Source of the DNA: Oscarella lobularis
Lineage: Eukaryota > Porifera > Homoscleromorpha > Homosclerophorida > Oscarellidae
DNA length: 64,000 nt
Direction of reading: 5' to 3'
Assembly (NCBI RefSeq): GCF_947507565.1
Contig: NC_089176.1
Coordinates: 3,720,001 to 3,784,000, forward strand
Shown: positions 30,301-43,788 of the stretch, one piece after another
Layout of the letters: each line of letters starts with the position of its first letter
Numbering within the stretch: the stretch's first letter is position 1
Notes under the pieces: model-generated
Database searches by the model: none
The model's input: the letters and a program-made list of their open reading frames with translations, nothing else
What the model was told of the DNA's origin: nothing
Position numbers and translations under genes: made by a program

Positions 30301-33300
30301 CTGTTACTGAATATCTAATCGATCATTGTGGTGTCAATGTCGATGATCAAGAGAATGTAATGAGCAATTAAATGATTTTTGGATAGAACAAAGTATTTTT
30401 GGATGCAGGATGGCTGGACTTCGCTGATGATGGCTTGTGAAGAAGGCCATCTTGACACTGTGCAACTACTCGTTTCTAAACAATGTGATATCAATATTGG
30501 TACGAAGGTTTGTAGTATATGTTATTCTTGTTTAGCATTTGGTATATTTGCAATGTCATAGTCTGGAAAGACGGCATTATTTCTGTCCTGCTCGTGTGGT
30601 CAAAATGATATTGCAGAGTTTTTGATAAAAAGGAAGGGTCTGACATTTGCAGTAAGAGTGATTATGTACTTTCTGTCCAATTCTCTTTCATGTTACAGTA
30701 GCAAAACTCTCATGATGTATTATTGGCTGCTCTTCGGAACTGTCGTTTTTCAAGTGTACAACAATTAGCAAGCTGCGTTCTTTTTGATGTACTAAATAAT
30801 TTTGTTTTTTGACTATTTTGTGCAATACTTTTTTAGAAAATGACCGTCGTCAACGATGTTCTCCTTACCAGACGGAACAAAAAAGATAATAATTTTAGTG
30901 AACCTCAACTACTGTCGCTTCTTCTTGCCCGCGGAGCTTCTGCTAGTGTTAAAAACAAAGTCAGGAATTGACAAAAGTGTTGGGTTTTTACTGATTTTTT
31001 TCTTTAGCACGGTAAATTACCGTACGAATATGCTAGCGGCGAAAGCCGGCGTGTTCTAAAGCATGCTTGGGTATTTAGTTATTCACCCACCCCAACTAAT
31101 TAATTACCTATTAATTTTAATGCTTTAGCTCGAATCTCAATATGCTGAATTGAGCATTATGGGCTGTTCATCTCCAAGCCGGATTAAGGTGTGCGTAATT
31201 GGCAACGAAAGGGCAGGGAAGAGCACTCTCATTCGATCTCTGCAACAATCACTTCTAGGCGCACTTGCAAGAAGCATATTTGGACAAGATGATCCTGATC
31301 GTACAGCTGGTATTAAATTTGAAGAAGCAAATATTGACTCTGCTGGCGAGTTGGTCTTTTGTGATTTTGGTGGGCAAAAGGACTTTCACAAAACGCACAG
31401 CCTGTTCTTCAGTTCAGCGACGGTTTTTGTTCTGGTAATTGACTTGAGCAGACCGTGGAACGAGATACTTGACTCTGGTTTCTACTGGCCGTCGTTCACC
31501 AAATGCAGTCTTCTTGTCTCTGCTGATAGCAAAGCCAGACTCATTCTGGTCGGCAGTCGGGGAGAGCAAGTTGGACCGGAGTTATTGAAACGGCTCTCGC
31601 GCTCTCTTAAAACCAAGTTTTCTAAATGGTTTGACGTTTCAGATGAACAATTTGTACTTGACTGTCGTTCGCCAAGAACACAAACGATGGACTCTATTAG
31701 AGCTCATCTTGGCCAATTGAAACAGCAGTGCATGAAAGTAAGTTTTTTATTTTTTATTGCAGTAAGTGTCTGATCTGTGCGTAGAGTGCAAAAAAAGTTC
31801 CAAGCATTGTGGAAAAGGTGGAGTCAGATTTACTGCCACTCGTACGGAAGCTTCTCTTATCATCTGAGCATCCGCTCCAAGCGTTGGCAAAAGCCAAAAA
31901 CCTGCTTCCGGAGCAATTGTCGTCTGTAATTCGTCAATTACTGTGCAACGTAAGCAAAACGCTCTAATTCTAATCACATGAAACGATAATTTTTCGTGGA
32001 GCAGGAGGATCAATGCTCTGAAGAAGGGACTACAATTCTATCTGACTTTGAGCTCACTGTTGACAAGGTACTTCGCTAGTACTGCACATGTAGTCTATGT
32101 AACAGCGCTCTTCTTAGATTCAACGAACCGATCGCCATTGCATTCCCTGTGGTTTACTGTTGGCGATGATCGATAAAACGGTTTTTCCTGGACTTCGCAA
32201 AGACGTTCAAACACAGATTCTCAAATTTCTTCACACGTATTCATCAGTAGGTTTCGTTAGTGTAATGCGTTAGCATATTAAGTTGGTATTATCATAGATT
32301 ATTGTGTTCGAAGAAGAAGACGTGTTGGTGGTCAATCCCAACTGGCTTTGTTATAATGTAATAGGCCCGCTAATGTCTCCTAAAGAATTTCCTATTCACA
32401 TGACGCCAACAACAAATGGTATATTTAGCCTTGAGGATATCAGAGTAACACTAAAAGAATTCAGCAAGAGTCAAAAGACACGATTGACTGATGTGAATGA
32501 AGCAATCAAAATCCTTTGTCGCTTGGAAATCTGCTACCCTCTTCCTTATAACCCTCACAAGTTTCAATTTCCGGCCCTAATCCAAGAGGAACGACCAGCT
32601 GATGCTTGGATGAACAATGCTGACAAGCCTGTTTATGTTGGTCGCCGGCTTCAGTGTGACAATGACACGGACATTATTACACCTGGCACTATGCCTTTCT
32701 TTCAAGCTCACGTAGCAGCTGGACTCGGATCTCCGGAATCAGTATCATCTCTTTCACCAATTGTCTGGAAGGGTGGTATTAAAACGTTTGAAAGTGTGCG
32801 CGGTCTGCGCTTTGAAACACTCGTCGAACTGACTGAAAACGAAAGAGCAATTGACATAATTGTTCGCGGGCCAATGTATTCAGCAGCTGAGTGCTATAAA
32901 CTTGTACAAGAAACCAAAACAAGGGTTGAGGAAATGCTAGACCAAAGAAGCCCTGGAACAGACCTATTTGAACTAGTCTTGAGTTGCAAAGACATGAAGA
33001 AACTAGCTGAGCCACGTCATGGCTACAGCTGCGAGGAAATTGATTGTGCAAAAAGCGATGATGAGTATCCTAAAGTATCTTTGGACTCAACGTCAGAGGA
33101 ATACGTCAGTGATCTGATTGCTGTTCCAGACGATCACGTCAACGTCGTGCTGCCATGTGAAGTTAAACGATATATGCATGACAATTTTTGTTCTACTTCA
33201 CTTGTGCCACAATCAATGGCCAGGAGTCTAGGAATGCGAAGAACTCGGCTTTCTTCGACTTCTTCAGCTGATAGTGTTTTTATTCAGTGGAGCCAACGAA

Positions 33301-33951
33301 TGGACGCCACCTTGCCTAAACTTATAAAGGCTCTGAAGGAAACAGAGCAAACTGACTTATTAGATATGTTGGAAGAGGAAGGTTTGGTTCCAATTGAGGT
33401 ATTAAAAATTTGCTATTAGGGGTTATCATTATAATATCATGTAGGTCAATCTTGAGGTTGCATCAGCTTCAGATGACTCAGAGAACTTGGTGATAATGTT
33501 AGAAGCTTATAAATGCTGTAGCTTAATTAATCTTTTGCAGGCTATTGAAGATAACGAAGGTGAGCTCAATGAAGGCGAGCTCAGTGGTGCTTGCTTCATG
33601 CCGCGTGAGGAAGTGGACATGCACTATGAAGACAAGAGCACCGTCACAAAATTTGACGACGACGAGATTGTGAAAGATTGTCATATTGACGCAATTGAAA
33701 ATGAACTATTTGAGGATCATGATGACGTAGTTTCGTTTGGAAGCAAGCTTTTGGGTTGGAGTCATACAAAAGTGTTGAGCTATCTGTCCGACAGGCCGGA
33801 TCGTCGAATTGGTCAGAAGGTGTCTCGCCTTCTTTATCGTTGGAAGGATCAAGTTGAAACTCCTACTATATCAATGCTTCTGTCATACCTCAAGAAATTT
33901 GACAAGGAAGGCATTGCGATTCAACTTCTGAAGTCCTGCAAGAAACCATGA
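27315..33951 (+). CDS. ANK-Roc-COR-death-domain protein, copy 1
   Basis: Starts at ATG 27315 (MASHKGKVSYEELPF). About 21 ankyrin repeats, one per exon and all phase 0, alternate between type A (DGWTSLMMACQEGHLDTVQ) and type B (DGWTALHAASCKGQTAVTEY). A linker leads to a Roc GTPase domain with P-loop GNERAGKST (31201-31227) and switch DFGGQ (31363-31377), then a COR region (32304-33400; VVNPNWLC), and a C-terminal death-type six-helix domain (33655-33948; LLGWSHTKVLSYLSD, RRIGQKVSRLLYRW). The order matches DAPK1 downstream of its kinase, but no kinase is present. Roc-COR units bind GTP and dimerise; death domains recruit signalling partners, so a sensor or signalling hub is likely. The frame is intact throughout. 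Confidence 0.88.
27530..30512 (+). repeat. Tandem array of ankyrin exon pairs (copy 1)
   Basis: About ten modules of roughly 300 bp, each one type A exon, a 47-50 bp intron (GTTTGTAATAAATTACGG... to TTTGTAG), one type B exon and a second intron (GTAATGAGCAATTAAATG... to GGATGCAG). Introns are about as conserved as exons, so the array grew by recent tandem duplication of the whole two-exon module. Codon 8 of type A exons changes repeatedly (Met, Leu, Phe, Cys, His, Tyr) while the neighbours stay fixed. Confidence 0.9.
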
Positions 33952-34567
33952 ATCAGTTAAAAAGTGGATAGGTTTTATTCTACAATTCATTGGTATCCAC
34001 GTCACGTCTTTGTGTGTTTTGTTTATGCAATCTACGTTTACTTCTCACCAATTATGTTAGCAAATTCAAGAGTAGGAAGCTATCAAAAGGAATATGTGTG
34101 TTTGTGTGTTTTATTTACAATTGGGATTCACGTTTACTTCTCAAAGGCAAATCTCACCAATTAGCAATTCAATAGGTAGGCAATTATTGACTTCTCGTGT
34201 TTGTGTGCTTTTAGTTATATGTACAACGATTATTCACTTCTTATCAGTATGTTACGCTTTTTCTTTCTATGACAAATTCTGTCTGATACAGAATGTACAA
34301 AAACAGGATAGCACCACCGATACTCTAGTATCCGTGATAGCACGTCTATATACCTCGTTGTGAACGTCGTCGCTCTCCTTGTGTCACTCCATCGCCTTCT
34401 GTATTGCACTGGCCATCTTGTTGAGATGCGTAGGGCGCTCCTTCCGCACGGGATCGCGCAAACGGCGACCACGCGTTCTTCGCATCTCGTCTAGCGCGCG
34501 TTTAGCCCTTCTCACGTGGTCCTATAAAAAGCCCAACGAAGCCGCGACCTCTGCCGCATATCAGAGA
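33952..34567 (+). other. 3' flank of copy 1 and relic carrier-gene promoter
   Basis: This flank is repeated after copies 2 (43178-43788) and 3 (50897 on), starting with ATCAGTTAAAAAGTGGATAG. Its end, 34380-34550, matches the upstream region of the two carrier-protein genes, including CACGTGGTCC and TATAAAA, but the carrier gene itself is absent; at about 34568 the sequence switches to a CEP95 intron. It is therefore a duplication junction and an orphan promoter. Confidence 0.75.
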
Positions 34568-35550
34568 TTGCACTATCCTAATCAATGATATTTATTTATG
34601 GTGCATCTTTCTTATTTTTACCTGTAGAGCTTCCCTGATCAATTCCTGCGTGCTTCCGTCACCCGCCCTGGTAGCAGCGACGCGACGTATTGATTTTCTG
34701 ACTGGAATGCTTGATACGGGCTTTGTCACTCTCATTCCCCCAATGCCTTGAGCCCGTTTCCCACTTGGTGACTCTATAGAGTCTATAGAACTGAGAGACG
34801 GCGTTCTTGGTATTTAGTGGATCTTCCAATTGAGTTGATATTGATCCCTCTGATTGAGAACGACGTCTATGACGTCTCCTTGGATCCTCATCGCCTTCAG
34901 AAGACGTGACGTCAGATTTCAAGTCATATGTTACGTTGAGTTCCTCCTGATGACTCTCTGAGACTGCGGAGTGAAGGCTTGATGATAGAGAAGCAGAACC
35001 ACTCCCACTTTCATCTATTCAAAAAATCTATAAGTCTTGATTCTATCTCTAATTGATTAAATAATGTCATTGAACTAAATGTAAGGTAGCTACGATTTTC
35101 TTCTGGGTTTTCTCTTGCCTTCTGATTCGAGTATGAATTCCATGAGGCCAGCGAGGATTTCGATTAGGTTTCGTACTGATAGCGGTTTTTTTGCCGCTAC
35201 GTCGCGTCCTGTGATGTGACTGAGATCGGTGAGAAGGATTTTCGTTGCAAGTTCGTCGATTCCCAGCTGGATGTTCCATTCCTGGTCTTTGCGACTCTTT
35301 CCTGGCTTCAAGACGCCTAAAGTGAAGACTTGTCGCCTGCAAATGCGTTGTTTTTTGTTCGCTTTCCTTCCAACGGATGCCCAAAGATTCGTTCGAGGAT
35401 CGAAACGATGTCGTTTCCTTCGATACTACGCAAGCGAGCGATTTTTCTCGCACTGCCAATGTACAGTCATCCTCAATGAAGAAGATGCCGGAATTGAGCA
35501 ATGGTGATGTATCAAAATTAAATTGAGCTCGCAATGACAGTTTGAATTGA
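34568..35550 (-). pseudogene. Truncated CEP95 copy
   Basis: Highly similar to 26150-27130: the exon blocks [38 protein letters not shown] and [15 protein letters not shown] are all present. It ends abruptly at GCACTATCC, where the intact gene continues with its coiled-coil exons, so the second half is missing. The first exon is also replaced: 35456-35535 has unrelated sequence where the CEP95 start and [10 protein letters not shown] should be. A deletion also changes the linker after GSIS. Without start or C-terminus it should be non-functional, though its promoter side still faces copy 2 of the ankyrin gene. Confidence 0.85.
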
Positions 35551-35898
35551 GTGCGCAAGCGCAATTCTAGCGCGCGTTGCCAGACTTTCTCACGTGAAAT
35601 CTCACGTGCCTACTCTGCCTACACAAACTCCCACTCACTCAAAGAATCGGTCTCCGAAGAAAATTCGAATACCAATTTCTTCTTGCAACCAAAAAATAGA
35701 TTTGAAATACGCAGTTCTACAGTATGCGTGGCTGAAAAGCCTCTGTGCGTATGACTCTTGCAGTCTGGCTGCTCCCGACGTACAGTCTACGCGTCACGTG
35801 CTGCTACTCACCCGCTTTGGGGTGGAGATCTTTGCTAGCTCCTTTCGCTGTGCTTCAAGTTGTCAAACAGACTCAAACCAGTTTTGCACTGTCTAGCA

Positions 35899-38800
35899 AT
35901 GGCTAGTCATGAGGACAAAGTTTCCTATGAAGAATTGCCATTTCTAATGGATCGACGATTGGCCAGTAGCCAGAGCACCAATGTGAGATAAATACTAGCT
36001 CATTAGGCTATAGTGTGATTGCTGTCTCAAAAGGACCGTGATGACAGCACTAAAAATGGCGATACTTCGGTAAAATCGATCACGTGATGCGAGTAGTAAT
36101 GCTTTGGTGAAAAAAGCTACATTTTAGACAGGCGGGACTGCGTTGCATTATGCGTGTTTTCATGGTAAGACGGAATTAGCTAAAGATCTCATTCATCACT
36201 ATCAAGCAAGAGTAAATGTGACAGACAAGGTACGCTGACGTATATACGTATATGAAACGTGCCTTTTAATTAAACTTTTGTCACTGCGGAAGAATGGCTG
36301 GATGCCTTTAATGGTTGCATGTCAGGAAGGTCATCTATTGATGGCAAAACTGCTTGTTTCCAAAAACTGTTCTGTCAAAATTCAATCTAAAGTAAGCAAA
36401 AGTATGAAAGTAAATGGAAAAACATAATCTCTAAAAAAGAGAGGCTCAACAACGTTACACGTCGCTTCTTTTTATGGTCGAACTGCTGTTACTCAATATC
36501 TAATCGATCATTGTGGTGTCAATGTCGATGATCAAGACAATGTAATGAGCAATTAAATGCTTTTTGGATAGAACAAAGTTTTTTGCAGAATGGCTGGACT
36601 TCGCTGATGATGGCTTGTGAAAAAGGCCATCTTGACACTGTGCAACTACTCATTTCTAAACAATGTGATACAAATATTAGAACGAAGGTTTGTAATAAAT
36701 TACAGCAATAAGAAGTAATTTACGGCAATTTGTAGAATGGCTGGACAGCGTTACACGCCGCTTCTTCTAATGGTAAAACTGCTGTTACTGAATATCTAAT
36801 CGATCATTGTGGTGTCAATGTCAATGAACAAAACAATGTAATGAGCAATTAAATGATTTTGAATAGAACAACGTACTTTTGGATGCAGAATGGCTGGACT
36901 TCGCTGATGAAGGCTTGTAAAAAAGGCCATCTTGGCACTGTGCAACTACTCGTTTCTAAACAATGTGATATCAATATTAGAACGAAGGTTTGTAATAAAT
37001 TACGGTAATAAGAAGTAATTTACGTCAATTTGTAGAATGGCTGGACAGCGTTACACGTCGCTTCTTATAATGGTCAAACTGCTGTTACTGAATATCTAAT
37101 CGATCATTTTGGTGTCAATGTCGATGAACAAAACGATGTAATGAGCAATTAAATGCTTTTGAATAGCAAGAAAGTATTTTTGGATGCAGGATGACTGGAC
37201 TTTGCTGATGATGGCTTGTCAAGAAGGCCATCTTGACACTGTGCAACTACTTGTTTCTAAACAATGTGATATCAATATTAGAGAGAAGGTTTGTAATAAA
37301 TTACGGTAACAAGAAGTAATTCACCGCAATTTGTAGGATGGCTGGACAGCGTTACACGTCGCTTCTTATAATGGTCAAACTGCTGTTACTGAATATCTAA
37401 TCGATCATTGTGGTGTCAATGTCAATGAACAAAACGATGTAATGATCAATTAAATGCTTTTTGGATAGAACAAAGTATTTTTGGATGTAGGATGACTGGA
37501 CTTTGCTGATGATGGCTTGTCAAGAAGGCCATCTTGACACTGTGCAACTACTTGTTTCTAAACAATGTGATATCGATATTAGAGAGAAGGTTTGTAATAA
37601 ATTACGGTAACAAGAAGTAATTCACCGCAATTTGTAGGATGGCTGGACAGCGTTACACGTCGCTTCTTATCATGGTCAAACTGCTGTTACTGAATATCTA
37701 ATCGATCATTGTGGTGTCAATGTCAATGAACAAAACGATGTACTGAGCAATTAGATGATCTTTGGATAAAACAATGTATTTTTCGATGTAGAATGGCTCG
37801 ACTTCGCTGATGATGGCTTGTCAAGAAGGCCATCTTGACACTGTGCAACGACTCGTTTCTAAACAATGTGATATCACTATAAGAAAGAAGGTTTGTAATA
37901 AATTACGGTAATAAGAAGTAATTCACGCGGCAATTTGTAGAATGGCTGGGCAGCGTTACACGTCGCTTCTTTTTATGGTCAAACTGCTGTTACTAAATAT
38001 TTAATCAATCACTGTGGTGTCAATGTCAATGAACAAAACGATGTAATGAGCAAATGAATGATATTTGGATAGAACATTGTATTTTTGGATGCAGCATGGC
38101 TGGACTTCGCTGATGATGGCTTGTCAAGAAGGCCATCTTGACACTGTGCAACTATTCGTTTCTAAACAATGTGATATCAATATTAGAACAAAGGTTTGTA
38201 ATAAATTACGATAATAAGAAGTAATTCACGGCAATTTGTAGAATGGCTGGACAGCGTTATACGTCGCTTCTTATCATGGTGAAACTGCTGTTGCTGAATA
38301 TCTAATCGATCATTGTGGTGTCAATGTCAATGAACAAAACGATGTAATGAACAAATGAATGATATTTGGATAGGACAATGTATTTTTGGATGCAGAATGG
38401 TTGGACTTCGCTGATAATGGCTTGTCAAGAAGGCCATCTTGACACTGTGCAACTACTTGTTTTTAAACAATGTGATATCAATATTAGAACAAAAGTTTGT
38501 AATAAATTACGATAATAAGAAGTAATTCACGGCAATTTGTAGAATGGCTGGACAGCGTTACACGTCGCTTCTTATCATGGTCAATTTGCTGTTACTGAAT
38601 ATCTAATCGATCATTTTGGTGTCAATGTCGATGAACAAAACGATGTAATGAGCAATTAAATGCTTTCTGGATAGAACAATGTATTTTTGAATGCAGAATG
38701 GTTGGACTTCGCTGATGATGGCTTGTCAAAAAGGCCATCTTAACACTGTTAGCCTACTCGTTTCTAAACAAAGTGATATCAATATTAAAGAGAAGGTTTG

Positions 38801-41800
38801 TAATAAATTACGGTAATAAGAAGTAATTCACGACAACTTGTAGAATGGCTGGACAGCGCTACACTTCGCTTCTTTTTATGGCCAAACTGCTGTTACTGAA
38901 TATCTAATCGAGCATTGTGGTGTCAATGTCAATGAACAAAACGATGTAATGAGCAATTAAAGAGTTTTGGATAGAACAAAGTATTTTTGGATGCAGAATG
39001 GCTGGACTTCGCTGATGATGGCTTGTCAAAAAGGCCATCTTGACACTGTGCAACTACTCGTTTCTAAACAATGTGATATCAATATTAGAGAGAAGGTTTG
39101 TTTTAAATTGCGGTAATAAGAAATAATTCACGGCAATTTGTAGGATGGCTGGACAGCGTTACACGTCGCTTCTTATCATGGTCAAACTGCTGTTGTCACT
39201 GAAGACCTAATCGATCATCGTGGTGTCAATGTCAATGAACAAAACGATGTACCGGTAATAAGGAATTAAATGCTTTTTGGATAGAACAATGTATTTTTGG
39301 ATGCAGGATGACTGGTCTTTGCCGATGATGGGTCAAGAAGACCAACTTGAGACTGTGGTTCTTAGACTATGTGATATCAATATTAGAACAAAGGTTTGTA
39401 ATAAATTACGGTAATAAGAAGTAATATACGGCAATTTGTAGGATGGCTCGACAGCGTTACACGTTGCTTCTTCTAATGGCCAAACTGCTGTTACTGAATA
39501 TCTAATCGATCATTGTGGTGTCAATGTCAATGAACAAAACAATGTAATAAGCAATTAAATGATTTTTTGGATAGAACAAAGTATTTTTGGATACAGGATG
39601 GCCGGACTTCGCTGATGAATGCTTGTCAAAAAGGCCATCTTGACACTGTGCAACTACTCGTTTCTAAACAATGCGATATCAATGTTAGAACGAAGGTTTG
39701 TAATAAATGTTATTCTTGTATGGCATTTGGTATATGTTCAATGTCATAGTCTGGAAAGACGGCATTATTTCTGTCTTGCTCGGGTGGTCAAAATGATATT
39801 GCAGATTTTTTGATAAAAAGGAAGGATCTGACATTTGCAGTAAGAGTGATTAGATACTTTCTGTCCAATTCTCTTTCATGTTACAACAGAAAAGCTCTCA
39901 TGATGTATTATTGGCGGCTCTTCGGAACTGTCGTTTGTCAATTGTACAACAATTAGCAAGCTGCGTTCTTTTTGATGTACCGAATGCTGTTTTCGACTAT
40001 TTGTGCAATACGTTTTTTGTAGAAAATGACTGTCGTCAACGATGTTCTCCTTATCAGACGGAACGAAGGAGATTATAATTTTAGTGAACCTCAACTACTG
40101 TCGCTTCTTCTTGCCCGCGGAGCTTCTGCTAGTGTTAAAAACAAAGTCAGTAATTGACAAAAGTGTTGGTTTTTTTACTAATTTTTTCTTTAGCACGGTA
40201 AATTACCGTACGAATATGCTAGCGGTGAAAGCCGGCGTATTCTAAAGGATGCTTGGGTATTTAGTTATTCACCCCAACTAATTAATTACCCATTAATTTT
40301 AATGCTGTAGGTCAAATCTCAATATGCTGAATTGAGCGTTATGGGCTATTCATCTCCGAGCCGGATTAAGGTGTGCGTAATTGGCGACGAAAGGGCAGGG
40401 AAGAGCACTCTCATTCAATCCCTGCAACGAACATTTATAGGCTCATTTGCCAGTAGCATACCATGGGTATCATCTATACAAGAGGATCCTGATCGTACAG
40501 CTTGTATTAAATTTGAAGAAGCAAATATTTCTTCTGCTGGCGAGTTGGTTTTTTGTGATTTTGGTGGGCAAAAGGACTTTCACAAAACGCACAGCCTGTT
40601 CTTCAGTTCAGCGACGGTTTTTGTTCTGGTAATTGACTTGACCAGACCGTGGGACGAGATACTTGGCTCTGGTTTCTACTGGCTGTCGTTTACCAAATGC
40701 AGTCTTCTCGTCTCTGATAGCAAAGTCAGGCTCATTCTGGTTGGCAGTCGGGGAGAGCAAGTTGAACCGAAGCTATTGAAACGGCTCTCGTGCTCTCTTA
40801 GAGCCAAGTTTTCTAAATGGTTTGACATTTCAGATGAACAATTTGTGCTTGACTGTCGTTCGTCAAGAACACAAGCGATGAACTCTATTAAAGATCATCT
40901 TAGCCAATTGAAACAGCAGTGCATGAAAGTAAGTTTTTTATTTCTTTATTTGCAGTCAGTGTCTGATCTGCGAGTAGAGTGCAGAAAAGGTTCCAAACAT
41001 TGTGGAAAAGGTGGAATCAAATTTACTGCCACTCCTACGGAAGCTTCTCTTATCATCTGAGCATCCGCTCCAAGCGTTAGCGAAAGACGATAGTCTGCTT
41101 CCGGAGCAATTGTCGTCTTTAATTCGTCAATTACTGCGCAACGTAAGCAGACTTAAACGCTCTGATCACCATGAAACTTTATGTTTACATGCAGGATCAC
41201 CAATTCTCCGAAGAAAGTGTTGCAATTTTATCTGATTTTGACCTCACTGTTGATAAGGTGCATTCTTCGCCACTCTGTACATGCAGTCTAAGTAGCACTC
41301 TTCTCTACTTAGATTCAACGAACCGATCGTTATTGTATCCCCTGTGGTTTACTGTTGGCAATGATCGATAAAAATGTTTTTTCTGGACTTCGCAAAGACG
41401 TTCAAACACAGATTCTCGATTTTCTTCACACATATTCATCAGTAAGGTTTTATTAGGATAATTAAAATTCAGAATTGGCATAATAAGTTGGCATATAGAT
41501 AATTGTGTTTAAAGAAGAAGACGTGTTGGTGGTCAATCCCAACTGGCTTTGTAATAATGTGATAGGCTCGCTAATGTCTCCTAAAGAATTTCCTATTCAC
41601 ATGACACGAACAACAAATGGCATTTTCAGCCTCGAGGATGTCAGAGGGACACTACAAGAATTTAATAAAAGACAAAAGACACAATTGATTGACGTGAATG
41701 AAGCAATCAAAATACTTTGTCGCTTGGATATCTGCTACCCTCTTCCTTATAACCCTCATAAGTTTCAATTTCCGGCCCTAATCCAAGAGGAACGACCAGC

Positions 41801-43177
41801 TGATGCTTGGATGGACAATGCTGACAAGCCTGTTTATGTTGGTCGCCGGCTTCAGTGTGACAATGACACAGACATTATTACACCTGGCACTATGCCTTTC
41901 TTTCAAGCTCACGTAGCAGCTGGACTCGGATCTCCAGAATCAGTATCATCTCTTTCACCAATTGTCTGGAAGGGTGGTATTAAAACGTTTGAAAGTGTGC
42001 GCGGTCTGCGCTTTGAAACACTCGTTGAACTGACTGAAAACGAAAGAGCAATTGACATAATCGTTCGCGGGCCAATGTATTCAGCAGCTGAGTGCTATAA
42101 ACTTGTACAAGAAACCAAAACAAGGGTTGAGAAAATGCTAGACCAAAGAAGCCCTGGAACAGACCGATTTGAACTAGTCTTGAGTTCCAAAGACATGGAG
42201 AATCTAGCTGAGCCCCGTCATGGCTATAGCTGCGAGGAAATTGATCGGACAAAACGCCGTGATGAGCATCCTAAAGTATGTCTGGACTCAACGTCAGAGG
42301 AATACATCAGTGATCTTATTGCTGTTCCAGACGATCACGGCAACGTTGTGCTGCCATGTGAAGTTAAAAAATGTATGCTTGAAAGTTTTCATCAGTCTAC
42401 TTCAGAAGTTGCGCAACAATTAACGAGAAGTCTGGAAAAGCAAAGAACTCGGCTTTCTTCGACTTCTTCAGCTGATAGTGTTTCTATTCAGTGGAGCCGA
42501 CGAATGAAGGCTACCTTGCCAAAACTTATAAAGGCTCTAGAAGAAGCGCAGCAAACCAATTTGTTAGATATGTTGAAAGAAGAAGGTTTGATGATTCCAA
42601 TTGAGGTACATACCTATAAAAATTCGCTATGATGGGTTATCACTATTATATCATGTAGGAAAATCCCCTCAAGGTTGCATCAGCTTCAGATGACTCAGAG
42701 AACCTGGTGGTAATGCTTAAAGTGTAGAAAAAGCTTATGAATGCTGCAGTGTTTTATTTGCAGGCTATTGAAGATAATGAAGGTGAGCTCAACGAAGATG
42801 AGCTCAGTGGTGCTTGCTTCATGCCGCGCGAGGAAGTGGATATGCACCATGAAGGCAAGAGCACCGTCAAAAAATCTGACGACGATGACGAAATTGTGAA
42901 AGATTATCATATTGACGCAATTGAAAATGAACTATTTGAGGATCACGATGACGTAGTTTCGTTTGGAAGCAAGCTTTTGGGTTGGAGTCGTACAAAAGTG
43001 TTGAGCTATCTGTCCGACAGGGCGGATCGTCGAATTGGCCAGAAAGTGTCTCTCCTCCTACATCGTTGGACGGATAAAGTTGAAACTCCTACTAAATCAA
43101 TGCTTCTGTCGTATCTCAAGAAATTTGACAAGGAAGGCATTGCGATTCGACTTCTGAAGTCCTGCAAAAAACCATGA
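35899..43177 (+). CDS. ANK-Roc-COR-death-domain protein, copy 2
   Basis: Same architecture as copy 1, start ATG 35899 (MASHEDKVSYEELPF), about 25 ankyrin repeats, Roc P-loop GDERAGKST near 40385-40410, switch DFGGQ, COR region 41505-42600 and death-type domain 42880-43174 (LLGWSRTKVLSYLSD). All frames are open. Repeats 8-9 and 10-11 (starting 37190 and 37491) are nearly identical 301-bp duplicates. Repeat 21 has one extra residue, and repeat 22 (about 39306-39391) is a shortened, decayed unit (DDWSLPMMGQEDQLETV) that keeps the frame. Type B exons end GTGEQND-like (VNVNEQND) here rather than DDQDN as in copy 1, showing homogenisation within each gene. The COR exon is almost identical to that of copy 1, which suggests recent exchange or duplication. 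Confidence 0.88.
36135..39695 (+). repeat. Tandem array of ankyrin exon pairs (copy 2)
   Basis: About twelve A+B exon modules of roughly 300 bp with conserved introns like those of copy 1. Type A codon 8 is mostly Met here, with Val, Lys and Asn exceptions. Nearly every acceptor is AATTTGTAG or GGATGCAG/GATGTAG. Confidence 0.9.
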
Positions 43178-43788
43178 ATCAGTTAAAAAGTGGATAGGTT
43201 ATATTCTACAATTCATTGGTATCCACGTCACGTCTTTGTGTGTGTGTTTTGTTTACGGAATCTACTTCTCACCAATCATGTTAGCAAATTCAAGAGTAGG
43301 AAGCTATCAAAAGGAATTTGTGTGTTTTTGTATTCTATTCTACAATTGGGATTCACGTTTACTTCTCAAAGGCAAATCTCACCAATTAGCAATTCAATAG
43401 GTAGGCAATTATTGACTTCTCGTGTTTGTGTGCTTTTAGTTATACGTACAACTATTATTCACTTCTTATCAGTATGTTTATGCTTTTTATTTCTATGACA
43501 AATTCTGTCTGATACAGAATGTACAAAAAACAGGATAGCACGTTTATATACCTCGTTCTGAACGTCGTCGCTCTCCTTGTGTCTCTCCATCGCCTTCTGT
43601 ATTGCACTGGCAATCTTGTTGAGATGCATAGGGCGCTCCTTCGCACGGGATCGCGCGAATGGCAAACCCCGCATCTCGTCTAACGCACGTTTAGCCCTTC
43701 TCACGTGGTCCAACCTATAAAATGCGCAACGAAGCCACGAACCAGCACATTCAGCGTTCACAACTAGACCGTTCACTTTCTTTTCACA
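43178..43788 (+). promoter_or_regulatory. Intergenic flank and carrier-gene 1 promoter
   Basis: First part is the shared 3' flank of the ankyrin genes. Near the carrier gene a CACGTG box (43702-43707) sits just upstream of TATAAAA (43716-43722), about 67 bp before the ATG, a plausible core promoter. Confidence 0.6.

Noticed and set aside
27530-39695. CRISPR-like or satellite array
   Set aside because: The regular 300-bp period is explained by ankyrin exon pairs with splice sites and open frames.
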